Of a stretch of 46,126 nt of DNA, positions 24,670 to 33,855 are shown one piece after another (positions within the stretch are counted from its first letter, which is position 1; each line of letters begins with the position of its first letter). The position numbers and the translations under genes were made by a program. The stretch is from Anaerolineae bacterium (GTDB lineage Bacteria > Chloroflexota > Anaerolineae > Aggregatilineales > Phototrophicaceae), in the NCBI GenBank assembly GCA_022823165.1, contig JAJDXR010000027.1:1-46126 (forward strand), read 5' to 3'. Below the pieces are notes generated by a model. It was not told the origin of the DNA, did no database searches, and saw nothing but the letters and a program-made list of their open reading frames with translations.

Positions 24670-25689
24670 ATGCGACCTACAGTGCTGATCGCCTCTTACC
24701 TTGAGCCCGAGCATATCAACCGCATCCGCGCCGAGGCGCCGGCGGTGGATGTCCTTTACCGCCCGGACTTGATTGGAGCGCCGCGCTTCCAAGCTGACCA
24801 TACCGCGCCAGTCAAGCGGACGCCGCAACAAGAAGCCGAGTGGCGCGCCTTGCTGGCGGAGGCTGAGATTCTCTTCGACTTTGACATTTCGCATCGCGAA
24901 AATCTACCGGCGCTGGCGCCCAAGCTGAAGTGGATCCAAGCCACCAGCGCCGGCATCGGTCAAGCGGTCAAGCGCTTCGGCTATGATCAGACGGGCTGGC
25001 GCTTCACCACAGCCAGTGGCGTACACGCCCGCCCGCTCGCCGAGTACTGCTTGATGGTAATGCTGATGTTCATCAAAAATTACCCGGTCATGGACGCCCA
25101 GAAGCGCGCTCACCACTGGCGGCGCTTCAACAATAGCGAGCTGCGCGGCCTGACGGTCGGCATCGTCGGCTTGGGGCGGATCGGGCGCGACATCGCGCAA
25201 GTGTGCCAGACCTTTGGCATGACTGTGCTGGCTTGCCGCCGCAGCCGGGCGAACCCGCCGCCGACGGTCGACGTCCAATTCCCGCCGGAGCGGCTGGATG
25301 ACTTGCTGCCGCAGGTCGACTTTCTGGTGCTATGCGCGCCGCATACGCCCGACACCGATGGCCTGCTCAGCGCCGAGCGCATCCGGCTCATGAAAACCGG
25401 CTCCATTTTGATCAACATCGCTCGCGGCGCGCTGGTCGATCACAGCGAGTTGAAGCGGGCGCTGCGCGCTGGGCATTTGGGCGGAGCCGCGCTTGATGTG
25501 ACGGATCCAGAACCACTGCCCGCGGACGACCCGCTATGGGACATGCCCAACGTCATCATCAGCCACCATTCCGCCAGCACGGCCGATACCGAAAACGGCA
25601 AGCTGACCGACCTGTTCATCCGCAACTTGCATCGCTATCTCAATGACGAGCCGCTGGAGAATTTGCTGGATATCGAGCGGATGTATTAG
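24670..25689 (+). CDS. D-isomer-specific 2-hydroxyacid dehydrogenase
   Basis: This 339-residue NAD(P)H-dependent enzyme reduces a 2-oxoacid to a D-2-hydroxyacid. The nucleotide-binding Rossmann motif is LTVGIVGLGRIGRDIAQVCQ. The catalytic residues are visible as the Arg of NIARGALVDHSELKRAL, the Glu of DVTDPEPLPADDPLW, and the His of VIISHHSASTADTENGK. ATSAGIGQ and ASGVHARPLAEYCLM line the substrate site and resemble glyoxylate/hydroxypyruvate reductase (GhrA-like) enzymes more than lactate dehydrogenase. It starts at 24670 and diverges from the HNH gene. It could handle 2-ketoacids from sugar breakdown; the substrate is not determined. Confidence 0.92.
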   Translation: MRPTVLIASYLEPEHINRIRAEAPAVDVLYRPDLIGAPRFQADHTAPVKRTPQQEAEWRALLAEAEILFDFDISHRENLPALAPKLKWIQATSAGIGQAVKRFGYDQTGWRFTTASGVHARPLAEYCLMVMLMFIKNYPVMDAQKRAHHWRRFNNSELRGLTVGIVGLGRIGRDIAQVCQTFGMTVLACRRSRANPPPTVDVQFPPERLDDLLPQVDFLVLCAPHTPDTDGLLSAERIRLMKTGSILINIARGALVDHSELKRALRAGHLGGAALDVTDPEPLPADDPLWDMPNVIISHHSASTADTENGKLTDLFIRNLHRYLNDEPLENLLDIERMY

Positions 25690-25703
25690 CTGCATGGCTG
25701 CGA

Positions 25704-26873
25704 TTAGGCCGACAGCGAGTCTTCCGCCAGGAACACCGGCTCGCCGCCCAGCAAAGTGGCTTGTACGCCATTGTCTTCGTCCCAGATAACGATGTCGGCA
25801 TCGGCGCCGGCTTGCAGCGAGCCTTTGCGCGGATACAGGCCGATTGCGCGCGCCGGCGCGCGGGTCGCCATCGGCAGCGCTTCCGCCAGCGAAAGACCGC
25901 AGAACTTCATCATATTCCGCAGCGCCTGCGGCATAGTGAGGGTGCTGCCCGCCAAGCTGCCGTGACAATCGCGGGCGATGCCGTCCTTGACGACGACCGC
26001 GACATCGCCCATGCCGTATTCGCCATCGGCCAGGCCGGCGGCTCGCATGGCGTCCGTAATCGCCAGCACACGGTCGACGCCAACCAAGCCCAGCAGCAGT
26101 CTGATTACCGCCGGGTGCACATGTACGCCATCCGGGATGATCTCGAGATTTACCTCTGGGCGCTCGCTGGCGGCGATGAAGAGGCCGGGCCGCCGGTGAT
26201 GGATGCCCGCCATGCCATTAAAGGTATGCGTGATATGCCGTAAGCCCGCGGCGATGTATTCCAGCGCGGCGTCATAACTGGCGCCGCTATGCCCCATCGA
26301 CACGGTGATGCCGCGCTCGACGGCGGCTCGTATCAGCTCGCGGCCCCCGTCAAGCTCCGGCGCCAGCGTAAGCAGCTTGATCAGGCCTGTATCCAGCCAG
26401 GGCCGGTACTCCGCCGGCTCTGGCGCGCGCAGGTGCGCTGCCGGCTGCGAGCCGCGGAAAGCCGGATTGAGATAAGGTCCCTCGAGGTGCAGGCCGAGCA
26501 AGGGACTGCGGCTTTGCTCAGCGAAGCGCCGCATCGCGCCCAGCGCCGCTTCAATGCGATCGCGCGAGTCCGCCATCGTCGTGCCCAAAAAGCTGGTCAC
26601 GCCCTGGCCCAGGACAAAGTCGCAGAGCCCCTGCAGCGCCGCCGCCGACGCATCCATCACATCAAAGCCGCTGCCGCCATGGCAATGCAGGTCGACAAAG
26701 CCAGGCAGCACGTAGCGGCCGCCCGCGTCCAGCCGCCGGTCGCCCGGCCGCGCAACCACATCGGCTGCGGGCGACGCCTGGCTGATGCGCCCCTCGCTGA
26801 GGATCAAAGTATGATCGCTGATAAAGCGATCTTCCTGCCAGATGGCGCCGTTCTCAATCAGTGTCCGCGTCAA
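25704..26873 (-). CDS. nagA: N-acetylglucosamine-6-phosphate deacetylase
   Basis: This 389-residue TIM-barrel amidohydrolase removes acetate from GlcNAc-6-phosphate. Signatures are YVLPGFVDLHCHGGSGFDVM (metal-binding HxHG), LGLHLEGPYLNPAFRGSQPA (the HLEGPY motif with metal Glu), VSMGHSGASYDAALEY (His), ITHTFNGMAGIHHRRPGLF (His-Asn substrate loop) and VLAITDAMRAAGLADGEYGM (catalytic Asp). All are present and the length is normal. The start appears to be TTG at 26873 behind AGGGCG; a -10-like TATACT lies at 26909-26914 on this strand. It is divergent from the SIS/GH20 operon and completes the same amino-sugar pathway. Confidence 0.95.
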   Translation of the reverse strand: MTRTLIENGAIWQEDRFISDHTLILSEGRISQASPAADVVARPGDRRLDAGGRYVLPGFVDLHCHGGSGFDVMDASAAALQGLCDFVLGQGVTSFLGTTMADSRDRIEAALGAMRRFAEQSRSPLLGLHLEGPYLNPAFRGSQPAAHLRAPEPAEYRPWLDTGLIKLLTLAPELDGGRELIRAAVERGITVSMGHSGASYDAALEYIAAGLRHITHTFNGMAGIHHRRPGLFIAASERPEVNLEIIPDGVHVHPAVIRLLLGLVGVDRVLAITDAMRAAGLADGEYGMGDVAVVVKDGIARDCHGSLAGSTLTMPQALRNMMKFCGLSLAEALPMATRAPARAIGLYPRKGSLQAGADADIVIWDEDNGVQATLLGGEPVFLAEDSLSA

Positions 26874-27031
26874 ATTCGCCCTGCCTGCCTAGCTGATTCG
26901 GTAGCGTGAGTATAGCATCTACTGCCGCCGGCGCGCTGCCGCAATCATGCGGGTGGAGACAAGGCGAATCTGGGCAGTGAAGCCCACTCTGCTACAATGG
27001 ACCGCGCCGATACCTCAGCGAAAGGGCTGCA

Positions 27032-28072
27032 ATGACCGCGGGTCAACACACGTTTCTCGAAATCCAGAGCCAGCCGGAAGTATGGGTACACGCCCTGGAC
27101 GCTTTCAGCGCTCAACAGGCGCGCCTTACCGCGCTGATGGCGACTGCGGAACTTGAGCGGGTTGTAGTCAGCGGCTGCGGCTCGACCTACTACCTCGCGT
27201 TGACAGCCGCTCGCTTGCTGCGCATAGCCGGAGTGGACGCGCTGGCTTGCCCGGCATCGGAACTGCTGCTGTATCCGGAATCCATCTGCTTGCCCGGGCG
27301 CCGCCCCCTGCTCTTGAGCGTATCGCGCTCCGGCAGCACCAGCGAAACCGTCCGCGCCCAGGAACAGTTCAAGACGAGAGCAGGCGCTCTCGTTGTTTGC
27401 GTGACCTGCGACAGCGACAGCCCGCTGGCGAGCAGCGCGGATATCGTCATCGCCATCGACGCCGCGCAAGAGCAGAGCGTCGCCCAGACGCGCTCATTCA
27501 GCAGCATGGCGGTCGCGCTCCAACTGATGGCGGCGGCGCTGGGCGGCCGCGACCTGGCAGCGAGCCAGCGACTTCCCGCTGTCTGCCGCCAGCTGTTGAG
27601 CGGCAGCGCCGAGCTGACTCAGTCGCTGGGTGAAGATGGCGCCATATCGAAGTTCTTCTTCCTGGGGTCGGACGCGCTTTACGGCATCGCTTGCGAAGCC
27701 ATGCTTAAGATGAAAGAGATGTCGCTATCGTATAGCGAAGCCTATCATACGCTGGAGTTTCGCCACGGGCCGATGTCCATGGTCGGCGCGGACAGCCTGG
27801 TTATCGGCATGATTTCGCCGGACGCCGCTGTGCCAGAGCAGCGCGTGCTGCAAGAGATGGCTGAGCTGGGCGCTACGGTGCTGGCGATTGGACCGGAACT
27901 CGAACAGCACCAGCATCAAGTGGCGCTTCCGGCCGACCTGCCAGCCTGGTCTACGCCGGTCTTGTACTTGCCGGCGCTGCAGCTGCTGGCTTACCAGCGC
28001 GCCATCTTTAACGGCTGCGATCCTGATCAACCGCATCAGCTCAGCGCCGTCATTTCTCTCGACGATATTTAA
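27032..28072 (+). CDS. SIS-domain sugar isomerase/deaminase (GlmS C-half/AgaS-like), first copy
   Basis: This 346-residue protein has two SIS (sugar isomerase) domains and lacks the glutaminase domain of GlmS. VVSGCGSTYYLALTAARLLR and LLSVSRSGSTSETVRAQEQF are the first SIS domain with its phosphosugar-binding SxSGxT. FFFLGSDALYGIACEAMLKM and YSEAYHTLEFRHGPMSMVG form the second domain, with the conserved EFRHGP. Such stand-alone proteins act as aldose-ketose isomerases or deaminases of amino-sugar phosphates. AAAGGG precedes the ATG at 27032, and TACAAT (26993-26998) may be the -10. It is the first gene of SIS - GH20 - SIS. Confidence 0.88.
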   Translation: MTAGQHTFLEIQSQPEVWVHALDAFSAQQARLTALMATAELERVVVSGCGSTYYLALTAARLLRIAGVDALACPASELLLYPESICLPGRRPLLLSVSRSGSTSETVRAQEQFKTRAGALVVCVTCDSDSPLASSADIVIAIDAAQEQSVAQTRSFSSMAVALQLMAAALGGRDLAASQRLPAVCRQLLSGSAELTQSLGEDGAISKFFFLGSDALYGIACEAMLKMKEMSLSYSEAYHTLEFRHGPMSMVGADSLVIGMISPDAAVPEQRVLQEMAELGATVLAIGPELEQHQHQVALPADLPAWSTPVLYLPALQLLAYQRAIFNGCDPDQPHQLSAVISLDDI

Positions 28073-28101
28073 CACTACAATAGCGGAAGGACTATTCAAC
28101 T

Positions 28102-29649
28102 ATGACCGAAATCACACTCTTTCCCCAACCAGGCCAGATCGAAGTCAAATCCGGCCGCTTCACGATCAACCGGCATACGCGCATCTTCGCCGCTGACAGC
28201 GCCATTGGCGAGCTGCTGGCTGAATATCTGCGGCCCGCCACCGGCTTCGGACTGCCGGTGCATCCGCTGAACGATGACATATTGGCCGACGCGCGCAACG
28301 CCATCTTGCTCGCCCCGGGGGCGGACGGCGCTGATGAAGGCTACCGGCTGGAAGTTGAACCGGGTAGAGCCCTGCTGAGCGCTTCGGGGCCGGCCGGGCT
28401 TCTCCACGGCCTGCAGACCATTCGTCAGTTGCTGCCGCAGCAGATCCTCTCAAGCGACGTGGTGGAGGACCTTGAATGGACGCTGCCCGCCGTCAGCATC
28501 AGCGACAAGCCCGCATTCGGCTGGCGCGGGCTGCACCTTGATGTCGGCCGACACATGTTTCCGCTGGCCTTTATCAAGAAGTTCATTGATATGCTGGCAT
28601 TCTACAAATTCAACATCTTCCATTGGCATTTGACCGAAGACCAGGGCTGGCGCATCGAAATCAAGAATTATCCGCGCTTGACCGAGGTCGGCGGGCAGCG
28701 GGCTGAGACGGCTTTGCCGGGCAATCCGCATCAATACGACGGACTGCCGCATGGCGGTTTCTACACCCAGGCCGAAGCGCGCGAAGTGGTCGCCTATGCC
28801 GCCGAGCGGGGCATCACCGTCGTGCCCGAGATTGAATTGCCGGGGCACGCGGTGGCCGCGCTGGCTGCTTATCCGGAGTTGGGCTGCCTTGGCGAAGGCT
28901 ACCAGGTGCGCCGCAATTGGGGTATCGCGGACGACATCTTCTGCGCTGGCAAGGACGGGGTCTTCACTTTTCTGAAAGCCGTCCTGAGCGAAGTGCTGGA
29001 GCTCTTCCCCTCGACCTATATTCACATCGGCGGCGATGAAGCGCCCAAAGTACGTTGGGAAGCCTGCCCGGCTTGTCAGGCGCGTATCCAGGCCGAGGGC
29101 TTGGCTGACGAGCATGAACTGCAAAGCTGGTTCATCCGCCATATCGAAGCCTGGCTGAACGAGCGCGGGCGCAATCTGCTGGGCTGGGACGAGATTCTCG
29201 AGGGCGGCCTGGCGCCCAAGGCCACTGTCATGAGCTGGCGCGGCAGCGAGGGCGGCATCGCCGCGGCCAACGCCGGGCACGATGTCGTCATGACGCCCAA
29301 TACCTACTGCTATCTGGACTACTACCAGTCAGAAGGCACCGACAGCGAACCGCCGGCGATATCGGCGATCTTGCCTTTGAAGCAAGTTTGGCAATACGAA
29401 GTCATTCCCAAGCAGATCGCAGCCGACAAGCGTCACCACATCCTCGGCGGGCAAGGCAATATCTGGACCGAGTATATGCCGAATTCCGACCATGTCGAAT
29501 ACATGACCTTCCCGCGCGCCATCGCCATCGCCGATGTGCTTTGGCATCATCCCGACGAGCGTGATTACGATGCTCTGGTCGCGCGGCTGGAGCGCCATCT
29601 GCCCGCGCTGGACATTATGGGCGTCAATTACCGGCCGCTGAGCGACTGA
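28102..29649 (+). CDS. Beta-N-acetylhexosaminidase, glycoside hydrolase family 20
   Basis: This 515-residue enzyme cleaves terminal N-acetylglucosamine or N-acetylgalactosamine from oligosaccharides by substrate-assisted catalysis. The N-terminal ~130 residues form the GH20b support domain. The barrel starts with FGWRGLHLDVGRHMFPLAFI and FNIFHWHLTEDQGWRIEIK. The catalytic pair D312-E313 is in YIHIGGDEAPK, and WDEILEGGLAPKATVMSWRG is the late barrel segment. No signal peptide is seen, so it probably works on imported chito-oligosaccharides. It follows the first SIS gene after 29 bases and precedes the second by 21 bases, so it belongs to one operon. Confidence 0.96.
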   Translation: MTEITLFPQPGQIEVKSGRFTINRHTRIFAADSAIGELLAEYLRPATGFGLPVHPLNDDILADARNAILLAPGADGADEGYRLEVEPGRALLSASGPAGLLHGLQTIRQLLPQQILSSDVVEDLEWTLPAVSISDKPAFGWRGLHLDVGRHMFPLAFIKKFIDMLAFYKFNIFHWHLTEDQGWRIEIKNYPRLTEVGGQRAETALPGNPHQYDGLPHGGFYTQAEAREVVAYAAERGITVVPEIELPGHAVAALAAYPELGCLGEGYQVRRNWGIADDIFCAGKDGVFTFLKAVLSEVLELFPSTYIHIGGDEAPKVRWEACPACQARIQAEGLADEHELQSWFIRHIEAWLNERGRNLLGWDEILEGGLAPKATVMSWRGSEGGIAAANAGHDVVMTPNTYCYLDYYQSEGTDSEPPAISAILPLKQVWQYEVIPKQIAADKRHHILGGQGNIWTEYMPNSDHVEYMTFPRAIAIADVLWHHPDERDYDALVARLERHLPALDIMGVNYRPLSD

Positions 29650-29670
29650 GCAGCGCCCGCGAGGAGACCT

Positions 29671-30702
29671 ATGTACCTGCAAGACGAAATCTCCCAACAG
29701 CCGGCCGTCATTCAGCGCCTGCTCAATGAAGGTCGCCCCGATACGGAAGCGGCGGCCGCCGTCATTCGTGACTTTAACCCGCCCTTCGTATGCATCGCGG
29801 CGCGGGGCACATCCGACCATGCAGCCATTTACGCGCAGTATCTCTTCGGCCATGCGCTGCGCCTGCCTGTCATGTTGGCGACGCCGTCGCTGCATACGGT
29901 CTACGAGCGGCCGGCTGACTTGTCACAGGCGCTCGTCATCGGCATCAGCCAGTCGGGCAAAGCCGAAGACGTCAAAGCCGTGCTGTCCGATGCGCGGCGC
30001 GGCGGCGCGCTGACGTTGGCGATCACCAATTTCGACGAGTCGCCCTTGGCGCAAGCAGCCCAGCTGCGCCTGCCCTTGCGAGCGGAGCGCGAATTCAGCG
30101 TGGCCGCCACCAAGACCTACACGGCGCAACTAACCGTCATCGCCATGCTAGCCAGCGCGCTATCGAGCGACCCAGCGAAGTGGGACGATCTGGCGGCTCT
30201 GCCGGGTCTGGCTCAGGAGGCGCTGCAGCGCTCGGAGGGCATCGCCGGCTGGACCGAGCGCTACCGCTACAGCGACAAGCTGGTCAGCCTGGGGCGCGGC
30301 TTCAACTACGCTACCGCCCTCGAGATCAGCTTGAAGGTCAAGGAGTTGACCTATATCGGCAGCGCGGGTTACAGCGAAGCCGACTTTCGCCATGGCCCGA
30401 TCGCGGTGATCGATCGCGGGCATCCGGTTATGCTGGTGGCGCCCCGGGGACGAACCCTGGCTGGCATGGCGGAAATGGCGCAGGACCTCAGCGAAAGAGG
30501 CGCGGAGACGCTGATTATCAGCAACGATGAAGACCTGCTGCGCGCCGGCCGGCAGGCGCTGCCAATCCCCAATGTGGCGGAATGGCTGAGCCCAATCCTG
30601 AGCGTGATGCCCGGGCAGGTCTACGCCATGCGGCAGGCGCTGGCCCGCGGCTTCGAGGTCGACAAGCCGCGCGGATTATCCAAGGTGACCATTACGGAGT
30701 AA
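29671..30702 (+). CDS. SIS-domain glucosamine-6-phosphate deaminase-like protein (NagB-II/GlmS-like), second copy
   Basis: This 343-residue double-SIS protein has the N-terminal MYLQDEISQQPAVIQRLLNE typical of stand-alone GlmS-like deaminases. IAARGTSDHAAIYAQYLFGH and VIGISQSGKAEDVKAVLSDA form the first SIS domain, and EFSVAATKTYTAQLTVIAML is a GlmS-type segment. LSLGRGFNYATALEISLKVK-like and SEADFRHGPIAVIDRGHPVM form the second domain. This resembles SIS-type NagB-II of Shewanella, which converts glucosamine-6-P to fructose-6-P and ammonia. It could supply the step after NagA, since no classical nagB is present nearby. GAGGAG precedes the ATG at 29671. Confidence 0.88.
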   Translation: MYLQDEISQQPAVIQRLLNEGRPDTEAAAAVIRDFNPPFVCIAARGTSDHAAIYAQYLFGHALRLPVMLATPSLHTVYERPADLSQALVIGISQSGKAEDVKAVLSDARRGGALTLAITNFDESPLAQAAQLRLPLRAEREFSVAATKTYTAQLTVIAMLASALSSDPAKWDDLAALPGLAQEALQRSEGIAGWTERYRYSDKLVSLGRGFNYATALEISLKVKELTYIGSAGYSEADFRHGPIAVIDRGHPVMLVAPRGRTLAGMAEMAQDLSERGAETLIISNDEDLLRAGRQALPIPNVAEWLSPILSVMPGQVYAMRQALARGFEVDKPRGLSKVTITE

Positions 30703-30721
30703 CTCCGAACTGCGCGCGGCT

Positions 30722-31423
30722 TTAAGCTTCCAGCAGCAGCGGCGCTAGCTGGCTCAGCTGACTGATTTGGCAGCCGAGCGTCGGCAAAGGGGCGTCGCGG
30801 CGCCAGTCCGGGCAATAGTGGCAGAAGCGGAGGCCGGCGCGCAAGCAGCCTTCGCGGTCATGGCTGAGCGAGTCGCCGACATACATTACTTCTTCCGCGC
30901 CCAATTCAAGCCGCTCCAGAGCCATCTCGAAAATCCGCGCGTCGGGTTTGGCCAGGCCGACTTCCTCCGAGATCAGCAGCGGGTCAAAGCGGTCGCGCCA
31001 GCCCGCCGCCGCCAGGCGCCCACGCTGAGAATCACTGTAGCCATTGGTGATCATGCCCAGCCGGTAATGTTCCGCCAGACTGTCCACCGTTTCCCTGGCG
31101 CCGGGGTTCAGCGCGTTCGCAGCGCAGAAGGCCGCCCAAAACGCTTTCGCCAGTTCCGGCGCGCGGCTCAGGTCCAGATTCAAGCTGGCCAGGAAATCGC
31201 GCCAGCTCAATTCGATGACTTGGTCGCGCGTGTATTGGCTGTCGTCGTCCGCATCGCGCGCCGCCCAGTAGCTGGAGCTAATTTTGGCGTAGCGCTGGCT
31301 GAAATCGGCCGGCATCATCGCCTGCATTCCGGCGCCGCTCAGCGTACGGCGCAGCGCTTGCGCTTCACAGCCGCGCAAGCTATAGAGCGTATCGTCCAGG
31401 TCAAAGAGGATTGCCTTTACCAT
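30722..31423 (-). CDS. HAD-superfamily hydrolase (phosphatase-like)
   Basis: This 233-residue HAD phosphatase is of the YjjG/haloacid-dehalogenase-like subfamily I. Motif I is AILFDLDDTLYSLRGCEAQA (D8 and D10, the nucleophile and general acid). Motif II is LGMITNGYSDSQRGRLAAAG (the T after MI). Motif III is the Lys of SEEVGLAKPDARIFEMALER, and motif IV is VMYVGDSLSHDREGCLRAGL. A helical cap lies between motifs I and II. It is convergent with the GH20 operon. Its position next to amino-sugar genes allows a sugar-phosphate substrate, but this family is broadly promiscuous. Confidence 0.9.
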   Translation of the reverse strand: MVKAILFDLDDTLYSLRGCEAQALRRTLSGAGMQAMMPADFSQRYAKISSSYWAARDADDDSQYTRDQVIELSWRDFLASLNLDLSRAPELAKAFWAAFCAANALNPGARETVDSLAEHYRLGMITNGYSDSQRGRLAAAGWRDRFDPLLISEEVGLAKPDARIFEMALERLELGAEEVMYVGDSLSHDREGCLRAGLRFCHYCPDWRRDAPLPTLGCQISQLSQLAPLLLEA

Positions 31424-31461
31424 CGCGGTCCGGCTCCTTATAAGTATTGAGGCCCGTTGAG

Positions 31462-32461
31462 TCAGCTTGAAGGATCCGGGCTGGCGAGAAAGCCGGCGAT
31501 AAAGCCTGTTTCGCCATTGTTGAGGCGAACCTCATACCATTGGCCTGAGTCATCGAGAATTCGCAGCGCTTGCCCCTTGTCGAAGACCGCCAGGATTTCG
31601 CAGTCAGTCCTTGGGCAGGCGCGGATATTGGCGCCGCTGTCGCCGCTGACGGTGTAATCAAGCGCCGTCCGGTTGCGGTCCAGCGCTGAGACCACCGCCT
31701 CCATTTTGAAAGCGAAACGGTTCAACTCAGTCTCGATCTGGGGATTCAGGGGATTGTCCTCATCAGCCAGGCCATTATACCGTTGCAGGAAAAGCGCCAC
31801 AAAGTCGCCCAGAATCTGGTTCATCATCAAGCCGAATTCAACCGCTTCATTGCAGCGCGGCAAGTGTTCCCAGGTCGCCTCGCGCCAATCGAGATAGGCC
31901 GAGGCATAGTCGCTGAACTCCTCCGGCGACCGCCAGCGCCATGGCGCCGGTATCTTGAAAACCCACCAGGATGCCCGGCGCGAGCACAGCCAACTGCGCA
32001 TCGGAACAAGCCGCGCCGACATCATCAAGCGATTGCGGCGTCAAGGCCGCGCCATCCAAAGCGGCGTTCAGGTCTTCCAGAAGCGCGGCTATGCGAGCCT
32101 GCCCGCTTGACATCGGCTCGAGCAGCCAGTCGCTGTCATCGCCGGCCAGGTCCAGCGCCGCGACCGCCACCGCATCGCCAGCTACCTGGCTCATCAGCCA
32201 GCCGATTGCAAAGGCTTCGGCGCAGCGCGGCAACTCGTCGTTCAAGCCAAGGCGCCACTCATACTGCCGCTCGACCAGGTAGCGCAGCAAGGCAGCGCTC
32301 CTTGTGCGCGTTCCCTGCACCAGCAGCGCGTCGTAGCCGGACGCGAGCTGCCGCAGGGTGTCAAGATCGGCCGCTGAACAGGGCGCGAACACCCCATCGC
32401 CGGCTTGCGCCGCCGGCATCAGAAGCAGCAAGGTCAGCAAAAGAATCCAGCCTGATTTCAT
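31462..32461 (-). pseudogene. Secreted SH3-domain protein, frameshifted
   Basis: Two overlapping minus-strand frames are parts of one protein. The 5' part has a signal peptide (MKSGWILLLTLLLLMPAAQAG) and the segment ELPRCAEAFAIGWLMSQVAGD. The 3' part has the similar LPRCNEAVEFGLMMNQILGD and ends with a bacterial SH3 domain (VSGDSGANIRACPRTDCEIL, then GQALRILDDSGQWYEVRLNN). Frame 1 reads ILVGFQDTGAMALAVAGG, and the continuation EEFSDYASAYLDWREATWE is in the next frame, so one base is gained or lost near 31920-31935. The total span of 1000 bases is not a multiple of three. A sequencing error or true inactivation cannot be separated. The internal duplication (two PRC-x-EA repeats) is visible. 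The function is unknown; it is probably exported. Confidence 0.7.
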
Positions 32462-32623
32462 AAGGTTAGCCGCCTGATTCACTTCTCGTTAATGACTGCG
32501 TCCATCCTAACCCAGAACTTCCTGACGCGACACATTGAGCCGGGCGAGCGCCGGGCAAGTGTGCCGTATGGCGGCAAACGCGCTAACATTGTGTCACTCA
32601 CCGGTAAAGAGAAGGAGCGTCTC

Positions 32624-33766
32624 ATGTCCAGCGAGCGATTACAACGATTTCAGCAGATCCTGGGTGAACATGCCGATTTGGCTTTCATCCCGATTTCCTC
32701 AGATTTACAGTACTTGACCGGCGTCCCGCGCGATTTCCCGAATTACGGACACACTATCCACCCGGGTGATTGGCTGGAGGGCGCCTGGATCAGTCCGAAG
32801 CGCGATCCGGTGCTGCCCCTGCCGCGCATGACTGCCGAGTTCGGCGGGCTCAGCCGGCTGGAGGGCATCGACATTCGCGTCCTGGGCGATTGGGATGCGC
32901 CGGCCGAGATGGTCAAGGGCATCCTCGACGACTTCGATTTGCCGGATAATCCGCGCGTCGCCATCAGCGATTTCAGCAAGGGCGAGACGGTATCGCATTT
33001 GCAGCCGCTGCTGCCGGAGGCGACCTGGCTCTCGGCGACGGCGCTGCTGCGGCCGATGCGGTTGATCAAGTCGCAAGCGGATATTGAGCTGATGAAGCAA
33101 GCGGGGCGCATCACCGAAGCCGCCTTCGCCGATACGCTGAAGACGCTGCGGCATGGCATGACCGAGCTGGAAATCGTGGAAGAGGTCAATTACCAGCTGC
33201 GGAAACACGGCTCGCTGGGCCAGTCCTTCACGACCTCGCTGTATAATTCGGGGCCCAATCACCCGCTGCTATTCGGCGCGCGCATGGAGAGCTGGCATCG
33301 AGCGCTGAATCCGCCGGTGTCCATCTTGTTTGATTTCGGCGGCATTTATGAGGGCTGGTGTTACGACTTTGGGCGCACGGTGTTTTTCGGCGAGCCGGAC
33401 AGCGAGGCGCAGCGCGTCTACGATGTCATGATGGCTTCGCAGGCGGCGGGTATCGCGGCGCTCAAAGCGGGCGAAGGCACCACTACCGCCACAGACGCGG
33501 CGGCGCGCAAAGTCATCGAGGACGCCGGTTATGGCGAGGCTTTCCGGCATCGGCTGGGGCATGGCATCGGCATGGATGTGCATGAACCGCCCTTCTTGAC
33601 CACAGGCGATGAGACGCCGCTGGAAGAAGGCATGTGCTTTACGATTGAGCCCAGCATCATGCAAATCAACGGCTATTCGTCGCGGGTGGAGGATGTGGTC
33701 GTGGCGCGCCCTGGCGGCGGCGAGAAGCTGACCAACGGCTGGCAGGAGTTGATTGTGGTGGAGTAG
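32624..33766 (+). CDS. M24-family Xaa-Pro peptidase/aminopeptidase
   Basis: This 380-residue metallopeptidase has an N-terminal creatinase/prolidase-type domain (residues about 1-150) and the pita-bread catalytic domain. Metal ligands are visible: Asp of LFDFGGIYEGWCYDFGRTVF (two Asp), His of RHRLGHGIGMDVHEPPFL, Glu of EEGMCFTIEPSIMQI and Glu of YSSRVEDVVVARPGG. It removes N-terminal residues before proline or cleaves X-Pro dipeptides in the cytosol. GAAGGAG precedes the ATG at 32624; a longer frame upstream has no supporting signals. It stands alone. Confidence 0.93.
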   Translation: MSSERLQRFQQILGEHADLAFIPISSDLQYLTGVPRDFPNYGHTIHPGDWLEGAWISPKRDPVLPLPRMTAEFGGLSRLEGIDIRVLGDWDAPAEMVKGILDDFDLPDNPRVAISDFSKGETVSHLQPLLPEATWLSATALLRPMRLIKSQADIELMKQAGRITEAAFADTLKTLRHGMTELEIVEEVNYQLRKHGSLGQSFTTSLYNSGPNHPLLFGARMESWHRALNPPVSILFDFGGIYEGWCYDFGRTVFFGEPDSEAQRVYDVMMASQAAGIAALKAGEGTTTATDAAARKVIEDAGYGEAFRHRLGHGIGMDVHEPPFLTTGDETPLEEGMCFTIEPSIMQINGYSSRVEDVVVARPGGGEKLTNGWQELIVVE

Positions 33767-33855
33767 GGGGATTCAGCACAGAGGCGCGGAGGGCCTAGAG
33801 GAAGTACGCATTGAAGGCACTGGTCGGCAGACCGATTGCCGGGATGCGCTTTGCG

